Shown: one piece after another, positions 1 to 7,033 of the stretch
Numbering within the stretch: the stretch's first letter is position 1
Layout of the letters: the number at the start of each line of letters is the position of its first letter
Assembly: GCA_023436305.1 (NCBI GenBank)
Contig: JAEZJQ010000136.1
Span: 1-23,539, forward strand
DNA from: Bacillota bacterium
GTDB lineage: Bacteria > Bacillota > UBA4882 > UBA8346
DNA: 23,539 nt
Direction: 5' to 3'
Notes under the pieces: generated by a model
Told to the model about the DNA's origin: nothing
Seen by the model: the letters and a program-made list of their open reading frames with translations, nothing else
The model's database searches: none
Position numbers and translations under genes: made by a program

Positions 1-130
1 GCACAGACTCCTAGGTGGATTAAGTTAAGAAACTTTAATTTTGGAGATGATAAAACTTATTGATGTTAAAATGGACACTTCAGTGGTAGGCTGGCCAATA
101 AAACTCCAAAAGTCTTTCCAAAATCAAGTT

Positions 131-580
131 TTAAAACAACTCAACAATTTCCGGTATCAAATTATCATTCTCAATCCTGATTCGGGCCACAGTAACCGGC
201 AGCCGGAATCTTTTCGGGCCGGCGCTTCCCGGATTTAAATATAGAATCTTGTCTTTTACATAAACAACGGCCTTATGTGAGTGGCCAAAAATGACCGCGT
301 CCAAAGGCCTTGGTAAATTTTTTAAGTTTTGCATATTATGAATCAATAAAAAACGTTTATTCCCGCACTCAACGCTACGATTGATGGGAATATTATTACT
401 CCATTCATCCCGGTCACAATTCCCCCGCGCCGCAACCACCGGAGCAATTTCCGCCAAAGTGTTTAAAATTTCCATACTCCCGATATCTCCTCCATGGAAA
501 ATGACGTCTGCTCCTTTTAAAACGTCCAGCGCTTCGGTCCTTATCAACCCGTGCGTATCGGAAATTACCCCAATTAACAA
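131..580 (-). CDS. YfcE/MJ0936-type metallophosphodiesterase
   Basis: Small calcineurin-like phosphodiesterase of about 149 residues. Visible metal-site motifs in order: GVISDTHG (Asp-x-His), FHGGDIG (Gly-Asp), ARGNCDRDE (GNCD), LLIHN where the usual THGH is altered, FGHSHK (GHSH), then LNPGS. Family members hydrolyse phosphodiesters with two divalent metals in the cytoplasm; the physiological substrate is unknown. I chose the TTG at 580 because it places the first strand (LLIGVISDTHG) at the N-terminus, as in the family. Alternatives are GTG at 589 and TTG at 625. The TTG at 580 overlaps the stop of the upstream EVE gene (574-576), so translation is probably coupled. No strong ribosome-binding site is visible. 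Confidence 0.88.
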   Translation of the reverse strand: MLIGVISDTHGLIRTEALDVLKGADVIFHGGDIGSMEILNTLAEIAPVVAARGNCDRDEWSNNIPINRSVECGNKRFLLIHNMQNLKNLPRPLDAVIFGHSHKAVVYVKDKILYLNPGSAGPKRFRLPVTVARIRIENDNLIPEIVELF

Positions 581-993
581 ACCACACACGTTGGAGTCCC
601 TGTAAGTTCGTGAGTCAACTGCCAATGTTCATGGGACACCGACATTACCGATAACCGTGGCAGTCTTACCAGTTCCCAGTCTTTGAATACCGGACCGGCT
701 TTAATCTCTTGTAAAGTCACCATCCGATTCAAGGCATACCGGGCCTCCAAATCCACCGTTGCAAAACGGGGCTCCTCCACTTCGAGATAGCTTCCGGAAA
801 CTACTTCCGCCACCCCCACAATCGCCTTCTCTTTGCCGGTATGATAAACCAACACTCCGTCCCCCGGTTTCATTGCTTTGATATGCTTCTGGGCCACCCT
901 ATTCCGGACCCCGTTCCACCGGTCCCGGCCCTTCTGAACCAAATCTCCATAACTATACTCTTCCGGTTCAGTCTTCACCAACCAATAACTCAT
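574..993 (-). CDS. EVE domain-containing protein
   Basis: A 139-residue protein made up of a single EVE domain (PUA-like fold). It starts with the hallmark MSYWLVKTEPEEYSY and continues with WNGVRNRVAQKHIKAM, a GDGVLVYHTGKEKAIVG stretch and a C-terminal LPRLSVMSVSHEHW. EVE proteins bind modified bases in DNA or RNA; bacterial family members are often implicated in RNA modification or nucleic-acid surveillance, and the ligand here is unknown. ATG start with a GGGGTGAG sequence just upstream. The gene overlaps the downstream phosphodiesterase by 7 bp, forming a two-gene unit. An AT-rich hexamer repeat lies directly upstream and probably contributes to the promoter. Confidence 0.9.
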   Translation of the reverse strand: MSYWLVKTEPEEYSYGDLVQKGRDRWNGVRNRVAQKHIKAMKPGDGVLVYHTGKEKAIVGVAEVVSGSYLEVEEPRFATVDLEARYALNRMVTLQEIKAGPVFKDWELVRLPRLSVMSVSHEHWQLTHELTGTPTCVVC

Positions 994-1014
994 AGCTCAC
1001 CCCATAGGTTTTTA

Positions 1015-1038
1015 TTATAATTATAATTATAATTATAT
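1015..1038. repeat. TTATAA hexamer tandem repeat
   Basis: Three exact TTATAA units (1015-1032) followed by TTATAT, in the gap between the EVE gene start and the end of the unknown gene at 1059. On the minus strand it offers several possible -10 sequences for the EVE/phosphodiesterase pair. Confidence 0.6.
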
Positions 1039-1058
1039 ATTACCCTTCCCGGAATGAC

Positions 1059-1430
1059 CTACTCCGTATAACCCGCCCAGCCAAAATTATAAATATACAA
1101 CTTAAAAGTTACTATCTCACCGGGGTCTTGATCATCCGTCCGATAAAAATTCAATATGCCCGTTTCATCCCCATATTTCTTCTTCAACTCCGCCGCAACC
1201 CTGTCTTCATCACCATGTTTTTGATACACTTCATCCTCAATCAGCATGAGCAACCTGTCGGTTTCTTCCCTGAGCGCTTCTCTATCGGTGCCGTACAATA
1301 CCTCCAATTCCTTAGCCGGGTCTCTTTCTTTCAACGCTTGTTCCAGAAAATCCGAATGCAATTTCCATGATCCCGTCTGGCTTGATAAAATCAGTGTAAC
1401 TTCCACCGGCTCCAAGAGAACAACTTTCAC
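1059..1430 (-). CDS. Unrecognised protein, probably a 5'-truncated gene
   Basis: A 123-codon frame from a GTG at 1430. I recognise no family. The first ~25 residues look like beta strands, followed by a charged, helix-rich middle (roughly residues 27-85), and the end is aromatic (YIYNFGWAGYTE). The same frame stays open 42 codons further upstream, to a TAA at 1557-1559, without any ATG, GTG or TTG. That extension is protein-like from about position 1510 (YTWTFKAINPFSENVKF). The simplest reading is the 3' part of a longer, perhaps secreted, protein whose 5' end was lost next to the ilvE terminator. The GTG has only a weak GGTGA upstream. It could still be a short functional gene; compare relatives to decide. 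Confidence 0.45.
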   Translation of the reverse strand: MKVVLLEPVEVTLILSSQTGSWKLHSDFLEQALKERDPAKELEVLYGTDREALREETDRLLMLIEDEVYQKHGDEDRVAAELKKKYGDETGILNFYRTDDQDPGEIVTFKLYIYNFGWAGYTE

Positions 1431-1518
1431 TTCTTCACCGGTTAATTCAACGGTTGAGTCAAATTTTACGTTTTCCGAGAAGGGATTTATGGCTTTAAAT
1501 GTCCATGTATAACAAACA

Positions 1519-1542
1519 GAGCTATCCCTGATAGGACAGCCC
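1519..1542 (-). terminator. Probable terminator after ilvE
   Basis: On the minus strand GGGCUGUCC (1542-1534) can pair with GGAUAGCUC (1527-1519), nine pairs including two G-U, around a six-base loop. A U-rich UGUUUGUUAU tail follows. It lies about 70 bp past the ilvE stop. Confidence 0.45.
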
Positions 1543-1573
1543 TTGTTATTAAATGTTTATCCAATAAAATATT

Positions 1574-1609
1574 TTAAAATCCTGAAAATCCGGTGAATCC
1601 TGATAATCC
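1574..1609. repeat. Four-unit 9-bp tandem repeat (GGATT family)
   Basis: On the minus strand four 9-bp units in a row, each beginning GGATT: GGATTATCA, GGATTCACC, GGATTTTCA, GGATTTTAA. It starts 3 bp past the ilvE stop. Related units occur at 9241-9276 and 9404-9430. Confidence 0.65.
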
Positions 1610-1612
1610 CGG

Positions 1613-2692
1613 TCAAAACCGGCCAATCTCCTTGACCCAGCCGAAGGGGTCCGCCGCATTTCCGTACTGAATATCCACCAGTTTGTCGTATAGTTCCTGG
1701 GTGATCTTTCCGACTTGATTGTTGCTCACCAGGTAATCTTTCCCTTTATATTGCAACGAACCTACCGGCGAAATCACCGCCGCCGTTCCGGTACCAAAGG
1801 CTTCGGTCACCGAACCGTTTTCCAGTCCACTAATGACTTCATCGATGGTAATAGGCCGTTCTTCGACTCCATAACCCAAGTTTTTACCCAATTCAATCAC
1901 TGAAGCCCGGGTAATCCCCGGTAAAATCGAACCTCCCAAACTGGGGGTCACCAGTTTACCGTCGATGACAAAGAAAATATTCATCGAACCCACTTCTTCG
2001 ACATACTTCTTCTCCTTGGCATCCAGCCATAATACTTGGGCGAATCCTTTCTCCTCAGCCTTGGCCCCGGCCATTAAACTGGCGGCATAATTACCGCCGG
2101 TTTTGGCGTTGCCCACGCCTCCCACCGCCGCCCGGACATAATAGTCTTCCACGAAAAGCCGGACCGGTTTGAATCCCTCTTTATAATAGGCGGCTACCGG
2201 GCTTAAAATAACGAAAAATAGATAGCTGGAAGCCGGATGAACCCCTAGCGCCTCTCCTAAGCCCACCAAGGTGGGACGGATATATAACGAAGTACCGGGA
2301 ACTCTCGGAATCCAGTGTTTCTCCAGGTTAACCAGAGTTTTTACTCCCTCCAGAAAATATTCTTCCGGAAATGGTTCCATGCACATCCGCTGGGCCGATG
2401 TATACATCCGCTTTGCGTTCTGTTCAGGACGGAATAATAATACCCGTCCGTCGGAGGCAGCGTACGCCTTAAGGCCTTCAAAAATCTCCTGGCTATAATG
2501 AAGCACAACCGACGCCGGATGAAGCTCAAAAGGAGCGAACCGTGAGATCTTCGGCTCAACCCAACCTTCGCCCGGTAAAAACCGCATGGTAAACATGTAA
2601 TCCGTAAATATTTTTCCGAATCCCAATTTTCCGGGATCAGAATAAAGTGGCTTTAACTCATTATCTGGTATTTTCTCAATCTGAATCTGCAT
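1613..2692 (-). CDS. ilvE: Branched-chain amino acid aminotransferase
   Basis: PLP-dependent fold-type IV transaminase that interconverts valine, leucine and isoleucine with their 2-oxo acids, using glutamate/2-oxoglutarate. The length (359 residues) fits the long type II (BCAT2-like) subgroup. Visible features: FTDYMFTMRF near the N-terminus, LHYSQEIFEGLKAY, the PLP lysine K197 in GNAKTGGNYAAS, and EEVGSMNIFFV followed by GSILPGITRASVIEL (phosphate and carboxylate binding). I chose the ATG at 2692 because GGGAG sits 8 bp upstream. The frame continues 16 codons further to a TTG at 2740, but that codon falls inside the putative -10 box. The gene appears monocistronic, with its own promoter and terminator. 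Confidence 0.95.
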   Translation of the reverse strand: MQIQIEKIPDNELKPLYSDPGKLGFGKIFTDYMFTMRFLPGEGWVEPKISRFAPFELHPASVVLHYSQEIFEGLKAYAASDGRVLLFRPEQNAKRMYTSAQRMCMEPFPEEYFLEGVKTLVNLEKHWIPRVPGTSLYIRPTLVGLGEALGVHPASSYLFFVILSPVAAYYKEGFKPVRLFVEDYYVRAAVGGVGNAKTGGNYAASLMAGAKAEEKGFAQVLWLDAKEKKYVEEVGSMNIFFVIDGKLVTPSLGGSILPGITRASVIELGKNLGYGVEERPITIDEVISGLENGSVTEAFGTGTAAVISPVGSLQYKGKDYLVSNNQVGKITQELYDKLVDIQYGNAADPFGWVKEIGRF

Positions 2693-2739
2693 TCTCCTTA
2701 CTCCCTTCTTTGCGTAAAAGACCATCCAATTCATAGTCA

Positions 2740-2770
2740 ATTATAACATATTAAGGTGTACTTCAATCAA
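2740..2770 (-). promoter_or_regulatory. Putative ilvE promoter
   Basis: Minus strand: TTGATT (2770-2765) and TATAAT (2745-2740) with a 19-bp spacer. The -10 is a perfect consensus match and the spacing is long. A start near 2733 would leave a leader of about 40 nt before the ATG at 2692. Confidence 0.5.
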
Positions 2771-2912
2771 AAATTATCCACTAAATTTGTTTTCTTACTT
2801 TTTTTTGCTCTGCCGGGAATATGCTAATCATTTCGCATTTGAGTCATTCGTTAAAATACCGAAATTTACAGGATCCGATTATTATCAAGGAATCCCGGGA
2901 ATTATTAAAATG

Positions 2913-2937
2913 AAAAAAAATCTCCATTCGGATGGAG
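2913..2937 (-). terminator. Rho-independent terminator after the 55-residue gene
   Basis: Minus strand: CTCCAT (2937-2932), loop CCGA, ATGGAG (2927-2922), then a run of T including eight consecutive (2920-2913). It lies about 40 bp past the stop of the small gene at 2975, which supports that gene being transcribed. Confidence 0.8.
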
Positions 2938-2974
2938 GAGTTTAAAAAGATTTACTTTTAATTTAGACCGCTCT

Positions 2975-3142
2975 TTAGTGATATTCCAAAATCCGCAATA
3001 ACCGGGCAACTGTCAAATCCAATTTCGTCGCCATTTTATAGCTTTCCACATCTTCCAAACCAGGTGAGTTCGTAGAGTTTAGCAAATCCTGTTTTATCGC
3101 GCCAATCTCCCGCTCAAATCGTAACAGATCATTTTCTAACAT
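2975..3142 (-). CDS. Small helical protein, possibly Spo0E-like
   Basis: A 55-residue protein predicted to be two helices. The end, SYKMATKLDLTVARLLRILEY, resembles the second helix of Spo0E-type aspartyl-phosphate phosphatases, whose signature is a short S/T-x-x-L-D motif followed by hydrophobic residues and a tyrosine. Here T-K-L-D fits, but the usual SQELD serine is not clearly in place. Spo0E proteins dephosphorylate Spo0A and delay sporulation. I chose the ATG at 3142 because GGTGG lies 10 bp upstream; a GTG at 3157 would overlap that site. It has its own terminator. The family call is tentative. Confidence 0.5.
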   Translation of the reverse strand: MLENDLLRFEREIGAIKQDLLNSTNSPGLEDVESYKMATKLDLTVARLLRILEYH

Positions 3143-3350
3143 GAAATCATGAACCACCTATAAAATTTATCAATACAGTGAACACGGCATGAAATGTACC
3201 GGTATTCTTGTTAATTATATTGATAAACCGGTGGGAATGCAAATGATACCATTATTAAAAAACCGCTGGGATGTGCTGGTTTACTGAAAATTTCCAGTAT
3301 TATCGGCTCCAAACAATTTTTTATACCAATTTGCTTCCAATCATGGATTA

Positions 3351-3824
3351 TTATTTTTGAAGCCCGATTCCGGTTGAACCAAAACCGCCCGCCCCCCGCT
3401 CGGAATCACCTAATTCATTCACCAGGTCCCAGGTAACCCGGTAAATTGGGAAAAAGGCGATTTGGGCAATCCGATCCCCCGGATGAATGGTAAAATCATG
3501 GCGGCTTTCGTTTTTCATAAGACAGATGATCTCACCCCGGTAATCGCTGTCGATGACCCCTACCGCGTTGGAGAGCGAGATGCCATGCTTTGAAGCCAAC
3601 CCGCTCCGGGGAAAAACCAAAGCCACCATCTCCGGTCCGGGCAGTTCAATGGCTATCCCGGTAGGAATCTTGCCGTTTTCCCCGGCTGGAATTGTCACCG
3701 GCCCGGGGCAACATGCATGGAGGTCCATGGCCGCCGACCCGCCGGTGGCGTAAGAAGGCATTGGAATCGTATGATTCATTAACGAAGAGACAATTTTAAC
3801 TTTAACGGTATGTTCCATATTCAT
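3351..3824 (-). CDS. dut: Deoxyuridine 5'-triphosphate nucleotidohydrolase (dUTPase)
   Basis: Hydrolyses dUTP to dUMP and pyrophosphate, keeping uracil out of DNA and supplying dTMP synthesis. All five trimeric dUTPase motifs are present in order: GSAAMDLHA (1), PRSGLASKHGISL (2), GVIDSDYRGEI with the catalytic Asp (3), PGDRIAQI (4) and the C-terminal ERGAGGFGSTG arm (5). The length of 157 residues is normal. Two in-frame ATGs (3824 and 3818) are possible. The gene begins 6 bp after the stop of the M16 peptidase on the same strand and has no strong ribosome-binding site of its own, so translational coupling is likely. Confidence 0.97.
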   Translation of the reverse strand: MNMEHTVKVKIVSSLMNHTIPMPSYATGGSAAMDLHACCPGPVTIPAGENGKIPTGIAIELPGPEMVALVFPRSGLASKHGISLSNAVGVIDSDYRGEIICLMKNESRHDFTIHPGDRIAQIAFFPIYRVTWDLVNELGDSERGAGGFGSTGIGLQK

Positions 3825-3830
3825 AATATT

Positions 3831-5093
3831 TCAATACTCACAATATTCTTTTTTTAACAGATTGGATCCTTTGGGAAATGGGCCAATTGCCGCTAATACG
3901 ATCCGGTTTTCATCGAAAAATCGCCGGCTAACCCGCTGAATCGCTTCAGAGGTAACTTGTTCGATTCTGGCCACACTCTCCTCCGGAGTCAGCAGTTGAT
4001 CCCCAAACAACTCCGTTTTGGCAATCCGGCTCATCCGATTGCAGGTACTTTCCAAGCTCAGTAACAGGTTCCCCCGCAACTGATCTTTAGCCCGGGTTAA
4101 CTCCGGTTCGCCAACCAGTTCCTGAATAAATTTATTCAGTTCCTTTTTAATCAAAGATACAACATCTTCGAAATTGCGTAAACTGGTTCCGGCATAGACC
4201 GAGAAAATACCGGTGTCCCGGTAAGACGCATGATTCGAACCGGTTACATAAACTAATCCCCGTTCCTCACGAAGCTGTTGAAAAAGACGTGAACTGACAC
4301 TTCCGCCCAAAATACTGTCCAGGATAAATACTACGTATTTATCGGGATCTTGCCGCCCAATTCCTTGGGTGCCCAAACAAAGATGTACTTGTTCGATTTC
4401 CTTGTGTTTGAGGATGACATCCGATTCCATTTCCGGCACCGCCGCCAACGCTTGTTTTTTACTACCGGATAGCTTTGAAAAACGGGATTCAATCTCTGCC
4501 ACAATCTGGTCAAATTGCACATTTCCCGCTACTGCAAAAACAATATTATCCGGTGTATAATGTTGACCGAGGTAATCCGTGATCGCCTTTTGATCGATCC
4601 GTTGAATAGTTTCCGGCGAGCCCAAGATAGTCCATCCCAAGGGATGCCCTTTTAACGCCGAATGGATCAAAATGTCATGGATCAAGTCATCGGGGGAATC
4701 TTCATAGGATTTAATCTCTTCCAAGACTACCTGTTTTTCCTTTTCCATCTCCTCGGGCGCGAACAGCGATTGAGTAACCATGTCCGACAAGAGATCGATC
4801 CCCAATTTGTAATGTTGATCCAATACCTTGGCGTAAAAACAGGTGTACTCCTTGGTAGTGAACGCATTTAACTGGCCACCCACCGCATCAATGGTTTCCG
4901 CAATTTGCTTGGCGGTTCTGCGAGCGGTTCCTTTAAAAAACATATGCTCAATAAAATGGGATATCCCGTTATAATATGGGTCTTCATACCGGGAACCGGA
5001 ACCGACCCAGACACCCAAAGCCACGGAGTGGACATGAGGTATGGTTTCACAAATAATGCGCAAGCCGTTTGATAATGTTGTCCGTTGGTACAT
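3831..5093 (-). CDS. M16 family zinc peptidase (MlpA/YmxG type)
   Basis: Insulinase/mitochondrial-processing-peptidase family protein of 420 residues. The inverted zinc motif HFIEH is at residues 46-50, with the third metal ligand probably E126 in VVLEEIKSYEDSPDD, 76 residues downstream as the family requires. The second, inactive M16 half follows (GGSVSSRLFQQLREERGLVY). Bacterial one-chain members are cytoplasmic or secreted peptidases; in Bacillus the mlpA/ymxG gene lies next to ylxY, whose relative is also found in this window about 2 kb away. ATG start with AAAGGA 5 bp upstream. Forms an operon with dut. Confidence 0.93.
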   Translation of the reverse strand: MYQRTTLSNGLRIICETIPHVHSVALGVWVGSGSRYEDPYYNGISHFIEHMFFKGTARRTAKQIAETIDAVGGQLNAFTTKEYTCFYAKVLDQHYKLGIDLLSDMVTQSLFAPEEMEKEKQVVLEEIKSYEDSPDDLIHDILIHSALKGHPLGWTILGSPETIQRIDQKAITDYLGQHYTPDNIVFAVAGNVQFDQIVAEIESRFSKLSGSKKQALAAVPEMESDVILKHKEIEQVHLCLGTQGIGRQDPDKYVVFILDSILGGSVSSRLFQQLREERGLVYVTGSNHASYRDTGIFSVYAGTSLRNFEDVVSLIKKELNKFIQELVGEPELTRAKDQLRGNLLLSLESTCNRMSRIAKTELFGDQLLTPEESVARIEQVTSEAIQRVSRRFFDENRIVLAAIGPFPKGSNLLKKEYCEY

Positions 5094-5696
5094 GTTTATC
5101 CTTTACTTGATCGTATTTATATTTCTTATGAGCCGGACAGCGAATAATCCATTTGACATCGTAATATTTTATATTTTCGCTTTCAGTAAAGTAAAATCCT
5201 CTTTTTCTCCATGATGTGTTTAATAATATCAATTGATAATCGCAGATATTTGATTGAGGATACTTTTCTGATGTTAGGTTATGTTCCGATGAACACTTGC
5301 CACCACACTTAAATATTTACCGTGATGGTGATGGAGCCCCTCGTTGATATTGGTTTTTCATACCGCTTTTACCGGATCTAATCTATGCTGGAGTAATGTA
5401 CTTGAAGGGTTGAGCCTATCATTATCGAATCGAGATATAAGCGGATTTTTTCCGTAATCATTATGAAAATTGACAACATTACCAAATTTTAACATTTAGT
5501 GCCATTTGAAAGGCCGGTATAGCGCCTCCTAAATAACATATCAATGATGGGCGGCTATACTTTGAAAAAACGTTCTCTTCTGAAAGAAATAATATGTAGA
5601 GAAACGTTTTACTAGATTATTGGATTATAAGGATGAATGATTTTTTTAGTCCGTAAGTCCTAATAATCCTCTGATCCTAGTCGAAAGGAGTCCTTG
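5094..5696. other. 603-bp AT-rich intergenic region
   Basis: No gene that I can support. It separates the minus-strand M16/dut operon from the plus-strand GH18 gene, so it should hold both promoters. Near 5519-5557 there is an imperfect inverted repeat (GTATAGCGCC with GGCGGCTATAC, one bulged base, about 22-bp loop). The stretch 5654-5680 contains degenerate 9-bp units ending in ATCC, like the repeats near ilvE and lpxB. A TTGACA at about 5469 has no convincing -10 partner. Confidence 0.5.
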
Positions 5697-6998
5697 ATGC
5701 AAAGCAATTTAATTACGACTCTTTTAGCATTGGTCTTCTATGTTGCATCAGGTTTATTCGGGGGTAACTCCCCCCAAAATACAGTAGATCCCGGCAATTC
5801 AAATAATTACTCTTCCGGGACCGGTTATTATCGAAACAGTAAATTCCCACTTTCAGGAACCGTATCCGGGAAGCAGGCCACACTCCGCGGAGAACCGGCG
5901 AATAACGGGGAAGCCATTGCAACCATGGCCGCTGATTCTCATCTGTTAATTCTCGATGAAAAAAATGGGTTTTATTTCGTGCAATCCGATAATCATCAAG
6001 GCTGGGTTCCCGCCTGGATGGTTTCCGTTCGTTATTCATCCCGGCCAAATAATCACCGCAAAGTTGTGGCCGGTTATTATGTGGAAAATTATCAAAACGA
6101 TCCCGTTGGCTATCAGTCATTTTCACAAAATCTGAATGTAATCAATACGCTGATTCCTTTCTCGTTTAAAGTTGATCAATACGGTACCATTTCCGGCAGC
6201 CATAACCCGAAACCGGTTTCTCTGGCCCATTCGTCAGGGGCCTCCACGCTTGCGTTGGTGAACAATATTCAAGGCAGTAATTTTAACAGCAATATGGTCC
6301 ATCGTTTACTGTCGAATCAGAGCGCCCGCACCAAAGCAGTGAACGGCATCCTCAGGATAGTATTGGAAAAAGGTTATCAGGGGGTTAATATCGATTTTGA
6401 AAATGTCCCCAGCAAAGATCGGATATATGTAACGGCATTCTTTCAGGAATTGGCTATGGCGCTTCACGCCAAAAATTTGTTGGTAACGGCTTCGCTTCCG
6501 GCGAAAACCCGGGATGATTTCACTTCAACGCATAGTGGGGCGTTCGATTATCAAAAATTAGCGCCATACCTGGATCAGGTCATGATTATGACCTATGATG
6601 AGCATTATTCAGGAGGTAGTGCGGGTCCGGTGGCTTCCTACCCTTGGGTGGAACGTGTTATTAAATATACGCTAAAGTACTTCCCGGCAAATAAAATCGT
6701 TGTGGGAATCGCCGCTTACGGTTATGACTGGGGCTTGTCCGGGAAAGCCCTCAATTATAAGGCAATCCAAAAATTGATAAGTAGCCACAAGATCACTCCC
6801 CGATGGGATTTCAACGCCAGAGTGCCTTATTTCACTTATAACAATTGGGGAGTCAAGCACCAAGTCTGGTATGAAGATCGTTATAGCACTGCCAGCAAGA
6901 TGCAATTGGTATCCAAATACGGTTTGCGGGGAGTCGCCGTTTGGCGTTTGGGTTACGAAGATCCGGGAATTTGGGATGCGATTCGAAAGCAATTATGA
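5697..6998 (+). CDS. SH3b-GH18 peptidoglycan/spore-cortex hydrolase
   Basis: Secreted 433-residue enzyme. Signal peptide or membrane anchor at about 1-23, low-complexity Asn/Ser linker to about 52, bacterial SH3 domain at about 53-112 (ends NHQGWVPAWMVS), then a glycoside hydrolase 18 barrel from about residue 122 (VVAGYYVENY). The catalytic strand reads GVNIDFENV with D233 and E235; the Asn and Phe in this motif are typical of the SleL/YaaH/YdhD branch, which cleaves muramic-lactam cortex or acts as an N-acetylglucosaminidase. The end VAVWRLGYEDPGIWDAI is also typical. I prefer the ATG at 5697 (AAAGGAG 6 bp upstream) to the TTG at 5694. It ends convergently with the deacetylase gene. A sporulation-stage promoter is expected, but none was recognised. 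Confidence 0.88.
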   Translation: MQSNLITTLLALVFYVASGLFGGNSPQNTVDPGNSNNYSSGTGYYRNSKFPLSGTVSGKQATLRGEPANNGEAIATMAADSHLLILDEKNGFYFVQSDNHQGWVPAWMVSVRYSSRPNNHRKVVAGYYVENYQNDPVGYQSFSQNLNVINTLIPFSFKVDQYGTISGSHNPKPVSLAHSSGASTLALVNNIQGSNFNSNMVHRLLSNQSARTKAVNGILRIVLEKGYQGVNIDFENVPSKDRIYVTAFFQELAMALHAKNLLVTASLPAKTRDDFTSTHSGAFDYQKLAPYLDQVMIMTYDEHYSGGSAGPVASYPWVERVIKYTLKYFPANKIVVGIAAYGYDWGLSGKALNYKAIQKLISSHKITPRWDFNARVPYFTYNNWGVKHQVWYEDRYSTASKMQLVSKYGLRGVAVWRLGYEDPGIWDAIRKQL

Positions 6999-7004
6999 AT
7001 CGGA

Positions 7005-7028
7005 AGGCCGGGATTCGAATCCCGGCCT
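7005..7028. terminator. 24-bp perfect palindrome between convergent genes
   Basis: Perfect inverted repeat: AGGCCGGGA, TTCGAA, TCCCGGCCT. It lies 6 bp after the GH18 stop and 5 bp before the end of the deacetylase gene on the other strand, so it can act as a stem for both. No long U-tract follows in either direction. It superficially resembles a tRNA T-arm. Confidence 0.6.
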
Positions 7029-7033
7029 ACAAT

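Noticed and set aside
41..238. Plus-strand 65-codon frame at the left edge
   Set aside because: More than half lies antisense to the phosphodiesterase and the product is not protein-like.
3189..3287. Plus-strand 32-codon frame (MKCTGILVNYIDKPVGMQ...) between the small gene and dut
   Set aside because: It reads smoothly but has no ribosome-binding site, promoter or recognisable relative; it could be a relic, but I cannot support it.
5047..5232. Minus-strand frame of 61 codons overlapping the M16 start, with a KWIIRCP segment
   Set aside because: It starts with TTG without a ribosome-binding site, overlaps 47 bp of a certain gene and resembles no family; the vague likeness to zinc-ribbon KTR peptides lacks the paired cysteines.
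5350..5460. Possible transposase relic (frame containing LEGLSLSLSNRD) in the gap before GH18
   Set aside because: Only a few residues recall transposase wording, with stops and no inverted repeats or flanking duplications.
7006..7027. tRNA-like GGGATTCGAATCCC
   Set aside because: It resembles a T-arm, but the base before TTC is A rather than the paired G, and no anticodon, D-arm or acceptor stem is present; it is a perfect palindrome instead.
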